Below are positions 51,312 to 60,632 of a DNA stretch of 64,000 nt, piece by piece. Both the position numbers and the translations under genes were made by a program. Below the pieces are notes generated by a model, which did not search any database, was not told the DNA's origin, and saw nothing but the letters and a program-made list of their open reading frames with translations. Each line of letters begins with the position of its first letter. Within the stretch, counting starts at the first letter, position 1. This DNA is from Clostridiaceae bacterium Marseille-Q4145 (GTDB lineage: Bacteria; Bacillota; Clostridia; Lachnospirales; Lachnospiraceae): assembly GCA_018223365.1 (NCBI GenBank), contig JAGTTP010000001.1:1954410-2018409 (forward strand). The letters are read 5' to 3'.

Positions 51312-52658
51312 ATGAAGGAACACACACTCACGAAGGGCAGCGTTGGAAGAGGGATTTTGCTGTTTGTACTGCCGATTATTGTGGGCAGTCTGATTCAGCA
51401 GCTTTATGTGACGATTGATGCGGTCGTGGTAGGCCAGTTTACCGGAAAACTGGGACTGGCAGCCATCGACTCTGTGCATACGCTGTTTAAATTTCCATTG
51501 AATTTTATGAACGGCCTGGCATCTGGTGCCACGATCCTCATTTCCGGACATTGTGGATCCGGAGATGAGCGGCAGATGCACTGCTCCATCCGTACAGCCT
51601 GTACGGTGGCAGTAATTCTGGGTGTGGTCTGCTCCATCGGAGGTGTCATTCTGACTCCGTGGATGTTACATATCATGGCTGTGCCGGAGGAAGTCTACGG
51701 ACGGGCGCTTGCCTATACCTGTATTTATTTTGGCGGTATCTGGTCCATGGTGCTCTATAATATGGCGGCAGGCATCCTGCGTGCATACGGAGATTCCAAA
51801 CGGCCGCTGTATGTGCTGATCTGCTGTGCAGCCATTAATATTGTGGGTGACCTTTTGTTGGTGGGTGTGCTGCATCTGGGAGTGGCAGGTGCGGCACTGG
51901 CTACGGTGGCTTCGCAGATTGTCAGTGTGGTTCTTACCTTCACCATGCTCCGCAAAACACTGAAAATCAACAAGGATGAGCGGCCGCTCTGGTGGCCCCA
52001 TTTCTGTGCAGAGCATATGAGCCAGATGATCAGGCTGGGATTTCCGCTGGCACTCCAGGCCATGTTGTTCCCCATTGCCAACAGCGTTGTACAGGCCGGT
52101 GTCAACACCATGGGTACGGATCAGATTGCAGCCTGGGGAATTTGTGATAAACTGAATATGTTGATCTGGCTTATGTCAGATTCCATGGGACCGGCCCTTA
52201 CTACTTTTACGGCGCAGAATCTGGGAGCGAAGAATCCGGAGAGAATCCGGAAAGGAATTGCGGTGGGAACTTCCATGTCTGCAGGTGCAGTGGCTCTGAT
52301 CAGTGTGGGACTGTTCTTCTTCGCCCGGATACTGACACCGCTTTTTGTATCTTCACAGGATGCAGCCTCCCTTGGGGTTCTGGTTGGAACTTACAGCCGG
52401 ATGATGGCACCGTTCTTTTTCTTTTATGCCATTGCAGAAGCACTTTCCGGTGCCTGCTGTGGTACAGGAGATACCATGCGGCCTATGATTACCACGCTGC
52501 TGACCATTTGTCTGCTGCGAGTGATTGGTATTCTGGCAGTTCTCCCGATGTATGGAACGATGGAGTGTATTGTAATGATTTATATTGCGTCATGGATTGC
52601 GGCGGGGATTTCCTTCCTGCTTCTCTGGCGCTTTGACGTATCACATATTTCTAAATAG
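51312..52658 (+). CDS. MATE-family efflux transporter
   Basis: Twelve-helix cation-antiport exporter, 448 residues, in two related halves: GRGILLFVLPIIVGSLIQQL at the N-terminus and MIRLGFPLALQAMLFPIANS from about 237, each starting a MatE domain. It starts 2 bases after the binding protein and is followed 24 bases later by LysR, suggesting it is the last membrane gene of the riboswitch operon. An exporter inside an importer operon could export the chelator or ligand that the importer recovers, as in metallophore systems. That is inference. Confidence 0.92.
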   Translation: MKEHTLTKGSVGRGILLFVLPIIVGSLIQQLYVTIDAVVVGQFTGKLGLAAIDSVHTLFKFPLNFMNGLASGATILISGHCGSGDERQMHCSIRTACTVAVILGVVCSIGGVILTPWMLHIMAVPEEVYGRALAYTCIYFGGIWSMVLYNMAAGILRAYGDSKRPLYVLICCAAINIVGDLLLVGVLHLGVAGAALATVASQIVSVVLTFTMLRKTLKINKDERPLWWPHFCAEHMSQMIRLGFPLALQAMLFPIANSVVQAGVNTMGTDQIAAWGICDKLNMLIWLMSDSMGPALTTFTAQNLGAKNPERIRKGIAVGTSMSAGAVALISVGLFFFARILTPLFVSSQDAASLGVLVGTYSRMMAPFFFFYAIAEALSGACCGTGDTMRPMITTLLTICLLRVIGILAVLPMYGTMECIVMIYIASWIAAGISFLLLWRFDVSHISK

Positions 52659-52682
52659 CAGAAGTGCTGAAAGGTGGGGCAT

Positions 52683-53591
52683 ATGGATCTGAAACAGTTG
52701 CAGTATTTTGTAGTGAGTGTGGAGAGCGGCAGTTTTAAAAAAGCGGCAGAGATGCTTTATACGACACAGCCGCATATCAGTAAATCCATTAAGGCACTGG
52801 AAATGGAACTGGATGTACAGCTTCTGGAACGAAAATCGAGAGGTGTGGAAGCGACAGAAGCCGGGAAGAAGATCTATGAATATGCCTGCAATATGCTGGT
52901 AGATGCGGCTAAGATTCATGCAGTAGAGGAAGAAGAGGAGAAGGTACTGCATGTGGCTTCTGCTGTCGGAGACCGGTTTGCCGCACTGGCAGGCTGTTAC
53001 TGTGAGATGCATCTGGAAGACGGACTGAAGGTCTGGTACCAGGACAGCACGGTGGAAGAGCTGTTCCCGGCGCTTCACCACCATACGATCGATGTGGGAT
53101 TCTTCTATGCAGATCAGCGGCGGATGACCTCTTATCTGCAGATGATCGAACGGAAACACCTGAAATTTACTGCTATCTGCCAGACAGAGCCAGTTCTCTA
53201 TGTGGGTCCGAAAAATCCACTTTATCATGCAGAAATTGTGACAGAGAGAGATCTTCGAACCCTGCAGTATGTGCAAAGCCAGAATGCCTATGTCATGCCG
53301 GAAATGCACCTGATGGAAGGCGGTATGGACTCGCTTTACTATCAGAATCAAGGACAGATTGTGGTGACCAATAACCGAAGTCTTCTGACCCATATGCTTC
53401 GCACGACCGCGCTTGTCAATGTCAGCAGCGGCCTGTTCCCGGACATTCTGACCGGGCAGGGGGATATTCATGCAATTCCCATCCAGGGCATGAAAGACAG
53501 TATTACCTTCGGGTATGTAAAACGGCTTCGCGGTGATCTGCCGGAGGAAGCAGTGAAGTTTGTGGAATATGTGAAAGAACATTTGAAATGA
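52683..53591 (+). CDS. LysR-family transcriptional regulator (second)
   Basis: 302 residues; N-terminal HTH (SGSFKKAAEMLYTTQPHISK at about 15-34, then ERKSRGVEATEAG) and C-terminal effector domain. I choose the ATG at 52683 because AAAGGTGGGG is just upstream; the open frame begins at GTG 52674, which lies inside that site. It sits between the MATE gene and the BtuC-like operon, so it could control either. Similar in plan to the first LysR of the island. Confidence 0.9.
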   Translation: MDLKQLQYFVVSVESGSFKKAAEMLYTTQPHISKSIKALEMELDVQLLERKSRGVEATEAGKKIYEYACNMLVDAAKIHAVEEEEEKVLHVASAVGDRFAALAGCYCEMHLEDGLKVWYQDSTVEELFPALHHHTIDVGFFYADQRRMTSYLQMIERKHLKFTAICQTEPVLYVGPKNPLYHAEIVTERDLRTLQYVQSQNAYVMPEMHLMEGGMDSLYYQNQGQIVVTNNRSLLTHMLRTTALVNVSSGLFPDILTGQGDIHAIPIQGMKDSITFGYVKRLRGDLPEEAVKFVEYVKEHLK

Positions 53592-53660
53592 TATAACCAA
53601 TAGAAGAATAACCATAACAAGACGGTATGTTTATATATCCCCTACGGTGGGTTGTGAAGG

Positions 53661-53719
53661 ATACGCTCCCTCTGATATCATAAAAAAGATCTTTATGATA
53701 TCGGAGGGAGCGTATTTTT
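53661..53719 (+). promoter_or_regulatory. 24-bp hairpin enclosing the ribosome site of the BtuC-like gene
   Basis: 53661-53684 pairs with 53692-53715 over 24 positions (one G-U pair) around the loop AAAGATC, then TTTT and the ATG at 53720. The only Shine-Dalgarno sequence, GGAGGG at 53703-53708, lies in the 3' arm. The hairpin plus T-run also has the form of an intrinsic terminator. Either way it should repress the importer unless melted. Confidence 0.75.
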
Positions 53720-54787
53720 ATGAATTATTTGAAAAAATCATTCAATCGTGAGAAACCCAATATGCCGGTCATTATCATCTTTCTGGCAGTATTGTCGTTG
53801 ATTACGATTCTCCTCGCTACAGGGCTTGGCCCGGTATCGGTGGAGCCGGGAACAACGGCGAAAATCCTGTTAAGCCGGATTCCGGGTATTGGAAACAGTG
53901 TTTCACATACATGGGAACAGCTGGATCAGAATATTGTGCTGGGATTAAGACTTCCGAGAGTCTGTCTTGGCATGGTAGTGGGAGCATCTTTGGCAGTGTG
54001 TGGTGTCACCATGCAGGCACTGGTACGGAATAATCTGGCAGATCCTTTTATTCTTGGCGTTTCATCGGGAGCTGCCGCATTTGCCACCCTTGGTATGCTG
54101 TTTGGTGTGTTTTCTTTTCTGGGCACCTATTCCCTGTCCATCAGTGCATTTATCGGATCTGCCATCACAATTATCTTTGTGTATATGATTTCCAGAGTAC
54201 GGGGCAGAATCAATATTACGCAGCTTCTGTTGTCCGGTGTCGCCATCTCCATGATCATGGACGGTGTGACCAGTATCATTAAGCTGGGAGCACCCAATGC
54301 ACTGGGACTTCACAATGCAGAGTTCTGGATGTCAGGAAGCCTGGCGGGCGCAAAATGGGCATATCTGAAACTGCCTTTTCTGGTATTGGTTCTTTGTATG
54401 GCATTTCTGCTTCTGAACAACCGAGGGTTAAATCTTCTGCTGCTGGGAGATGAAAGTGCAGGAGCACTGGGGGTGAATGTTCGAAGACTGCAGAAAGAAC
54501 TGGTGCTGGTGGCCTCCTTGATGGCAGGTGTTACCATTGCCGTCAGCGGAACCATTGGTTTCGTAGGACTGATGGTGCCGCATTTTACCAGACTGCTGGT
54601 AGGGGGAGATCACAAAAAGGTATTACCGATCTCGGCGCTGCTGGGTGGAATTTTGGTGGTGTGGGTGGATGTGGCAGCCAGAATGCTCATTGCCCCGGAA
54701 GAACTTCCGGTTGGAATTCTGACAGCTGTCATCGGAGGTCCGATCTTTATCTGGATGTTGAAGAAAAATAACAGAGAAAAGAAGTAG
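53720..54787 (+). CDS. FecCD/BtuC-family ABC importer permease
   Basis: Membrane subunit for a siderophore, heme or corrinoid importer, 355 residues, about ten helices. Family features: LRLPRVCLGMVVGASLAVCG (about 75-94), GVTMQALVRNNLADPFILGV (about 94-113), and GTIGFVGLMVPHFTRLLVG (about 277-295) near the end. Its ribosome site is buried in the preceding hairpin. Forms a permease-ATPase-receptor operon with the next two genes. Proximity to the cobalamin-switch operon makes a corrinoid plausible, but iron chelates are equally compatible with the family. Confidence 0.93.
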   Translation: MNYLKKSFNREKPNMPVIIIFLAVLSLITILLATGLGPVSVEPGTTAKILLSRIPGIGNSVSHTWEQLDQNIVLGLRLPRVCLGMVVGASLAVCGVTMQALVRNNLADPFILGVSSGAAAFATLGMLFGVFSFLGTYSLSISAFIGSAITIIFVYMISRVRGRINITQLLLSGVAISMIMDGVTSIIKLGAPNALGLHNAEFWMSGSLAGAKWAYLKLPFLVLVLCMAFLLLNNRGLNLLLLGDESAGALGVNVRRLQKELVLVASLMAGVTIAVSGTIGFVGLMVPHFTRLLVGGDHKKVLPISALLGGILVVWVDVAARMLIAPEELPVGILTAVIGGPIFIWMLKKNNREKK

Positions 54788-54799
54788 GAGGGAACAGGG

Positions 54800-55582
54800 A
54801 TGAGATTACAAGTAGAGGGCCTGACTTATTCTTACGGAGAAAAGGATGCAGTGGATCAGATATCACTGCAGGTGGACAGAGGAGAATTTGTAGGTCTGAT
54901 TGGACCCAATGGCAGTGGAAAATCAACGGTGCTAAAAAACATTTATCGGGGTCTGACACCTGATCGGGGAAGCATCAAACTGGATGGAGAAAATCTGCTG
55001 ACCATGCCCTATAAAAAATCTGCATTAAAGATGGCAGTGGTAGGGCAGGAAAACGAAGTTCCTTTTGATTTTATGGTGGAAGAGATCGTTGCCATGGGAA
55101 GAAGCCCTCATAAGAAATTGTTTGATGTTGACAATGCCCACGATAAAGAGATCGTACATCATGCGTTGGAACATATGGGGATGGCACATATGGCGAAGAG
55201 AAGTTATCTGAATCTGTCAGGCGGAGAGAAACAAAGAGTCCTCATTGCCAGAGCCATTGCCCAGGAAAGTGATTTACTGATTCTGGATGAACCAACCAAT
55301 CATCTGGATATCAGTTATCAGATGCAGATCTTTGATTTCATTAAGAGATTGAATGTGACGGTACTGTCTGCGATTCATGACCTGAATCTGGCGGCGCTGT
55401 ATTGTGACAGATTGTATGTACTGAAAAATGGAAAAATTGTATTACAGGGAACTCCGGAGGAGGTACTGACAGCAGAACATATTTATGAGGTATATGGAGT
55501 AAAAAGCTCCGTATCGATACATCCGGTTACCGGGAAACTGGCAATTACTTATTTGCCGGAAGAATTACAGAATATCGCATAG
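54800..55582 (+). CDS. FecE/BtuD-family ABC importer ATPase
   Basis: 260 residues. Walker A GPNGSGKST near 37-45, Q-loop VVGQENEVPFDF near 85, signature LSGGEKQR near 138, Walker B LLILDEPTNHLD near 157 and switch His in SAIHDLNLAALYCD near 195. The HDLN motif is typical of iron/cobalamin ATPases. GGAGGGAAC precedes the ATG, 12 bases after the permease. Confidence 0.95.
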   Translation: MRLQVEGLTYSYGEKDAVDQISLQVDRGEFVGLIGPNGSGKSTVLKNIYRGLTPDRGSIKLDGENLLTMPYKKSALKMAVVGQENEVPFDFMVEEIVAMGRSPHKKLFDVDNAHDKEIVHHALEHMGMAHMAKRSYLNLSGGEKQRVLIARAIAQESDLLILDEPTNHLDISYQMQIFDFIKRLNVTVLSAIHDLNLAALYCDRLYVLKNGKIVLQGTPEEVLTAEHIYEVYGVKSSVSIHPVTGKLAITYLPEELQNIA

Positions 55583-55597
55583 AGGGAGAACTATTTT

Positions 55598-56602
55598 ATG
55601 AACAAGAGAGTAGTAGCAGTATTATTGACAGGGGTTATGGCAGTATCCATGCTTACGGCATGTGGAGCACAGAAAACGGAGGAGACGGCAGCTCCGGCAG
55701 AACCACAGGTGGAAAATGATGGGCAGGAAACATCGGACAGTGCCTATCCTATGACATTTGATAATTATGGGAGAGAAGTAACGATTACACAGAAACCACA
55801 GAAGGTGCTGACACTGGGACCAAACTGTACGGAACTGTTTGCGGCACTTGGACTGGGAGATGATGTAGTAGGACGATCACTGATCAATCATAGCCGCGGT
55901 CCTCTTCCGGAATATGCAGATGTGGTAGATAACATTCCGGAACTGAATTATTCTTCGGCAACCAGAGAAGCAATTTTGACCAGTGGAGCTGACTTCATCT
56001 ATGCGCTGGACTGGGAGATTAGTGACGAAGGCTGTAATATTGAGGAAGTGGAAAGCTATGGAATGAATGTCTATGTGAATTCTGCGACTACGCTGGAAGA
56101 GCAGTACCAGGAAATTCGGGACATTGGAAAAATCTTCGGTGTGGAAGAGACAGCAGAGGCATTTGTGGAAGATCAGAAGACAAGAATCGCAGCAGTCCAG
56201 GAGAAGGTCAAAAATCAGGAACCGGTGAAAGTGCTGGTTTATGACAGTGGAAATGACGGTGTCTTTACCTGCTCCGGCACCAATTTTGAATCTCTGTTAG
56301 TTGGATTTGCAGGAGGAGACAATATTTTCAAAGATCTGAATGAAAAACAGTGGATAACGGTCAGCTACGAAGAAGTGCTGGCGAGAGATCCGGATGTCAT
56401 CCTGATTCATGATTACGATTCTCCGTCTGTGGAAGAAAAGATTCAGGAGATTAAATCTAATCCGACATTGTCACAGCTTGACTGCGTAAAAAATGAACGG
56501 TTCGCAACCATCACACTGGAGAGTGTGCTTGCAGGAGATCGGATGGCCTATGCAGTAGAAAACATGGCGGCAGATTTTTATCCAGAAGTATTTGCGGAAT
56601 AA
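55598..56602 (+). CDS. BtuF/FepB-type substrate-binding lipoprotein
   Basis: Receptor for the FecCD-type importer, 334 residues. Lipobox MLTACGA with Cys22, a negatively charged linker, then the helical-backbone periplasmic-binding fold: DNYGREVTITQKPQKVLTLG, ELFAALGLGDDVVGRS, and FESLLVGFAGGDNIF near 228. GGAGAAC precedes the ATG. Third gene of the operon, followed by a terminator at 56642-56682. Confidence 0.93.
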   Translation: MNKRVVAVLLTGVMAVSMLTACGAQKTEETAAPAEPQVENDGQETSDSAYPMTFDNYGREVTITQKPQKVLTLGPNCTELFAALGLGDDVVGRSLINHSRGPLPEYADVVDNIPELNYSSATREAILTSGADFIYALDWEISDEGCNIEEVESYGMNVYVNSATTLEEQYQEIRDIGKIFGVEETAEAFVEDQKTRIAAVQEKVKNQEPVKVLVYDSGNDGVFTCSGTNFESLLVGFAGGDNIFKDLNEKQWITVSYEEVLARDPDVILIHDYDSPSVEEKIQEIKSNPTLSQLDCVKNERFATITLESVLAGDRMAYAVENMAADFYPEVFAE

Positions 56603-57208
56603 GAAAGTTTCCATATATAAATCTCAAATAAATACTCTATCAACGAACTAGCTGCCTGATGTTGGGGCAGCTAGTTTCGTTTTGGTCTGTCTGTTCAAAG
56701 GCTTATTTTGCATCATTTGCAGAGCATACTATTTAATATTTGATTTTGGGCGGAGACCCATCACCTGTATTCTCTCCACCCACAAAATCTTGCATGGACA
56801 GCTATTTTCTCGTATTTTCCTTCATTTCCGCGGTCGATTTCATGGCTGATGGGCAGATAGCCGTGGGATAGCTCCATACACCCAACAATTCTTGTCTTCG
56901 TGGGTGCTAGAGCCATGGTCGTGAGTTATATGTCCAATGACACTGTTATATTGGCGAAAAGAGGAGAGTTTTCAAGGAAATGGAGGATGAATTTGGGCAG
57001 AGAGGTAGACTAAAGTTCCATACACCCAGGCACTTCCACACAACTTGCAGGCAACCATCGTGGTTGACAATTTTGTAAAAGAGACATAACAAAATGGAAT
57101 GGATTATCAGAAAAACGGAATGGATGCAGAACCCCCGCCCGGGGTTCTGCCGACGGTGAAAAACTGTTATACTCATTGTATTTGAAAGAAATAGAGGACA
57201 GTGTGCGA
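56603..57208. other. 606-base gap; terminator, repeats and promoter but no clear gene
   Basis: 56642-56682 is a terminator (AACTAGCTGCC with GGCAGCTAGTT). The 12-mer TCCATACACCCA occurs at 56873 and 57017. 57064-57092 is a possible promoter (TTGACA, 17 bases, TAACAA). 57126-57150 is a perfect 10-bp hairpin (GCAGAACCCC/GGGGTTCTGC) in the following leader. Short frames on both strands show no recognisable protein; decayed mobile DNA is possible. Confidence 0.6.
56642..56682 (+). terminator. Terminator of the BtuCDF-like operon
   Basis: AACTAGCTGCC pairs with GGCAGCTAGTT around TGATGTTGG, followed by TCGTTTTGG; the stem extends outward with one bulge. Confidence 0.8.
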
Positions 57209-58153
57209 ATGAAAAAATATATAGGGAGACGTTTACTGCAGTTGATTCCCATTCTGCTGGCCATTACATTTTTGTCTTTTGGCATGATGCGGATTGCCGG
57301 AAGTGATGTGGTGGAGCAGAAGATGGAGAATACGGGCAGTGATATTTCCCAGGAGGTAGTCGATGCAGCCAGAGAAGAACTGGGACTTGATAACCCTTTT
57401 CTGACCCAGTATGTGGTCTGGCTGGGTGGTTTGCTTCATGGAGACATGGGAACCAGTTATGTGTCTGGAAAATCTGTATTCAGCACGTTTATTTCCAAAC
57501 TTCCGGCGACGCTGCTTTTGACCGCAGTGTCCATTTTATTAACAATTATCATATCGGTTCCTCTTGGAATTCTGGCAGCGGTTCATCAGAACCGCTTTTC
57601 AGATTATCTGATCCGAATTTTGAGTTTCATCGGTAACAGTCTGCCGAATTTTTTCGTATCTTTGCTTTTGATGTATCTCTTTGCGATCCGTCTGGGATGG
57701 TTCCCGGTTATAGCAACAGGTATTGGTTTTAAAAGTGTTGCCATGCCGGCTATTACACTGGCCATTGCCATGAGTGCAAAATATGTACGACAGGTAAGGG
57801 CTGCTGTTTTAGAGGAATTAAGTCAGGATTATGTCGTTGGTGCAAAAGCAAGAGGTGTCAGATTTTCCACCATTTTGTGGGGAAGCGTGATGAGAGCTTC
57901 ACTGGTAACGATCATTACGTTATTGATGTTGTCAGTAGGAAGCCTTTTAGGCGGTACAGCTATTGTAGAGTCGATCTTTATGTGGGATGGCGTAGGAAAG
58001 ATGGCGGTGGATGCCATCAGTATGAGAGATTATCCCATGATTCAGGCCTATGTTATGTGGATGGCCATTATTTATGTGGCAGTCAATCTTCTGACAGATA
58101 TTTCTTATCGTTTCCTGGATCCCAGGATCCGTCTGGGAGGTGAGGAAGGATGA
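57209..58153 (+). CDS. Second Opp/Nik-type importer, first permease (DppB/NikB-like)
   Basis: 314 residues, six helices: LLQLIPILLAITFLSFGMMR at the N-terminus and EAA loop EELSQDYVVGAKARGVRFST (about 203-222), nearly the same as in the first importer. I use the ATG at 57209, 10 bases after AGAGGA; GTG 57203 and an upstream TTG are alternatives. This operon has the order permease, permease, receptor, ATPase, ATPase, unlike the first. No cobalamin riboswitch precedes it. Confidence 0.92.
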   Translation: MKKYIGRRLLQLIPILLAITFLSFGMMRIAGSDVVEQKMENTGSDISQEVVDAAREELGLDNPFLTQYVVWLGGLLHGDMGTSYVSGKSVFSTFISKLPATLLLTAVSILLTIIISVPLGILAAVHQNRFSDYLIRILSFIGNSLPNFFVSLLLMYLFAIRLGWFPVIATGIGFKSVAMPAITLAIAMSAKYVRQVRAAVLEELSQDYVVGAKARGVRFSTILWGSVMRASLVTIITLLMLSVGSLLGGTAIVESIFMWDGVGKMAVDAISMRDYPMIQAYVMWMAIIYVAVNLLTDISYRFLDPRIRLGGEEG

Positions 58154-59013
58154 TGGAGGAAGGCAAGGTGACTGTCAGAATCCAGAAGGTGAAAAAGAAC
58201 CGGATCCGGCTGAAACTATTCTTTTTTGCAGCACTTGCGGTATTGCTTCTGCTGGCTACGATATTTGCAAAACAGTTGTGTCCCTATGATCCCTATGCTC
58301 AGGATCTGACGCAGGCTATGCAGCCGCCGAGTGCAGCGCATTTTATGGGAACAGATACTTATGGAAGGGATATGTTTTCAAGGGTACTCATTGGAGCGCA
58401 GACCAGCATTTCTTCTACCTTTGCACTGGTAGCGCTGATTACCGTTTTCGGCACCTTTGTTGGTGTCTTTTGCGGCTATCATGGAGGCAGTGTGGATGGG
58501 GTTATGATGAGGATTTCGGATCTTTGTCTGGCCTTCCCGGGACTGGTATTTGCCATGGCGGTAGCTGCTATTTTGAATGGTGGTGTGCAGAATGCAGTCA
58601 TTGCGCTGGCTCTGATCAGTTGGCCCAAATATGCCAGAATTGCCAGAAGCCAGACCCTTTCCATAAAGGAACTGCCCTATATCCAGGCATCAAGACTGGC
58701 GGGAGATACTACGATTCAGATGATTTTCCGGCATGTTCTGCCGAACATCATCGGACCGGTTCTTGTCACTTCCATGCTGGACATAGGAACGATGATGATG
58801 GAGATTGCAGGACTTTCCTTTCTGGGACTGGGAGCACAGCCTCCGGTTGCAGAATGGGGAAGCATGATGAGCAGCGGCCGGAGCATGCTGCAGACTTATC
58901 CGTGGATTGTCCTGTCCCCAGGACTGGCAATTTTTGTATCTGTTGTGATATTTAACCTGCTCGGTGATACGATCCGTGATTACATGGATCCCAGGAACAG
59001 CCGTTCCAGGTAG
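58150..59013 (+). CDS. Second Opp/Nik-type importer, second permease (DppC/NikC-like)
   Basis: 287 residues. Family segments MGTDTYGRDMFSRVLIGAQT (about 66-85) after the first helix and IKELPYIQASRLAGDTTIQ (about 172-190) as the EAA loop. The start overlaps the previous stop (ATGATG); 58153 is a second in-frame ATG. Pairs with the preceding permease. Confidence 0.93.
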   Translation: MMEEGKVTVRIQKVKKNRIRLKLFFFAALAVLLLLATIFAKQLCPYDPYAQDLTQAMQPPSAAHFMGTDTYGRDMFSRVLIGAQTSISSTFALVALITVFGTFVGVFCGYHGGSVDGVMMRISDLCLAFPGLVFAMAVAAILNGGVQNAVIALALISWPKYARIARSQTLSIKELPYIQASRLAGDTTIQMIFRHVLPNIIGPVLVTSMLDIGTMMMEIAGLSFLGLGAQPPVAEWGSMMSSGRSMLQTYPWIVLSPGLAIFVSVVIFNLLGDTIRDYMDPRNSRSR

Positions 59014-59042
59014 ATATAATATAGAAAAGGGAGTATAAATAC

Positions 59043-60632
59043 ATGAAAAAAAGAACAGGTAAAATTTTTGCATTATTGCTGTCATTGACGATGGCAGCCG
59101 GCATGCTGGCAGGATGCGGTTCAGACAAAACAGAGAGTACAGATGCTGCCGCAAAGACAGAGGCAGCCCAGGAAGGTAAGAAGACGTTTGTCTTTGGTGA
59201 TACCACATTTAATGCGGAAAATGAGGAATCCAATATCAATCCCCACAGTGCTTACTGCGGATGGGCATGTATCCGTTATGGTGTCGGAGAGACATTGATG
59301 AAAATCAATGATTCCATGGAACTGGAGCCATGGCTTGCTGAAAGTTATGAGCTGCTGGATGATCTTACATGGAAAATTACTTTGAAAGAGGGAATCTGCT
59401 TCTCTAATGGAAAAGTATGTGATGCAGAGGCGGTAAAGAAATGCCTGGAAGATTTGGTAGCAGTTCATGAACGTGCAGCAGGAGACCTGAAAATTGCTTC
59501 TATGGAGGCAGATGGCCTTGTGCTGACGATTCATACGACAGAAGCCTGCCCGAGTCTGATGAACTATCTGTCTGAACCCTATGGATGCATTATTGATATG
59601 GATGAAGGTGTGTCGGATGACGGAATCGTAGTGGGAACCGGCCCCTATGTGGCAACGGAACTGGTGACAGATGATCATCTGAATCTGGTAAAAAATGAAA
59701 ATTACTGGGATGGAGATGTCAATATCGATGAGATTACCGTTCGTACTATTTCTGACGGAGATACTTTGGCACTGGCACTTCAGTCCGGGGAGATTAATGC
59801 GGCATATGGTATGGCTTATGCAAGCTATCCGATCTTTGAAAATGACAATTTTAATTTCACCAGTGTACAGACCAGCCGTTCCTTCTATGTACAGATGAAC
59901 TATGCTTCTCCGGTTGTAAAGGACGATGCAGTCCGTGAAGCCATTGCCATGGGAATTGATAAAGAGTCTTTTGTCAATGTGCTTCTGAACGGATATGGAT
60001 ATGTGGCGACTGGTGCATTCCCGGATACGGTAGAATTCGGTGGATCGACACTGAATGCGAAGACTTATGATCCGGAAGGCGCAAAAGCAGTTCTGGAAGA
60101 GGCTGGCTGGACAGACAGTGATGGAGATGGGATCCGTGAAAAAGATGGTCAGAAGCTGACTGTTCGATGGCTGACTTACCCGAGCCGTCAGGAGCTCCCG
60201 CTGCTGGCGGAATCTGCCCAGAGCACCTTGAAAGACATCGGAATGGATGTACAGATCAATGCAACGGCTGATCATAACACGATTGTGAAAGACACTTCTG
60301 CCTGGGATGTCTATGTAGGAGCCAATGTCAACTGCGGTCTCGGAGATCCGACGAACTTCTTCTCCACACATTGTCTGGATGCATCCACCAAGAATCGTGG
60401 ACAGTATCACAGCGATAAACTGGAAGAACTGGCAGTACAGTTAAACAGTACATTTGACAAAACAGAAAGAGATCAGATTGCCATTGAGATGCAGCAGCAG
60501 CTTCTGGATGACAATGCATTTGTATTCTGTTCTTTCCTGAAAATGAGCATGATCAGCCAGGCAAATGTGAGTGGTCTTACGGCCCATGCAAGTGATTATT
60601 ATGAACTGACAGCAGATCTGGATATAAACTGA
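59043..60632 (+). CDS. Second Opp/Nik-type importer, substrate-binding lipoprotein
   Basis: 529 residues, the same length as the first importer's receptor. Lipobox MLAGCGS with Cys22. Shared segments include EPWLAESYELLDDLTWKITL, LKEGICFSNGK and TYDPEGAKAVLEEAGWTDSD. NPHSAYCGWACIRYG near the N-terminus of the mature part contains two Cys. Overall divergence from the first receptor is high, so they probably bind different ligands. Start is behind AAAGGGAG. Confidence 0.92.
   Translation: MKKRTGKIFALLLSLTMAAGMLAGCGSDKTESTDAAAKTEAAQEGKKTFVFGDTTFNAENEESNINPHSAYCGWACIRYGVGETLMKINDSMELEPWLAESYELLDDLTWKITLKEGICFSNGKVCDAEAVKKCLEDLVAVHERAAGDLKIASMEADGLVLTIHTTEACPSLMNYLSEPYGCIIDMDEGVSDDGIVVGTGPYVATELVTDDHLNLVKNENYWDGDVNIDEITVRTISDGDTLALALQSGEINAAYGMAYASYPIFENDNFNFTSVQTSRSFYVQMNYASPVVKDDAVREAIAMGIDKESFVNVLLNGYGYVATGAFPDTVEFGGSTLNAKTYDPEGAKAVLEEAGWTDSDGDGIREKDGQKLTVRWLTYPSRQELPLLAESAQSTLKDIGMDVQINATADHNTIVKDTSAWDVYVGANVNCGLGDPTNFFSTHCLDASTKNRGQYHSDKLEELAVQLNSTFDKTERDQIAIEMQQQLLDDNAFVFCSFLKMSMISQANVSGLTAHASDYYELTADLDIN

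Noticed and set aside
53592..53720. A second cobalamin riboswitch before the BtuC-like gene
   Set aside because: None of the conserved core blocks (such as GCCACTG or AGTCAGGAGACC) is present; only the 24-bp hairpin is found.
59121..60410. 429-residue open frame on the minus strand
   Set aside because: Antisense to the second importer receptor; no ribosome site or motif.
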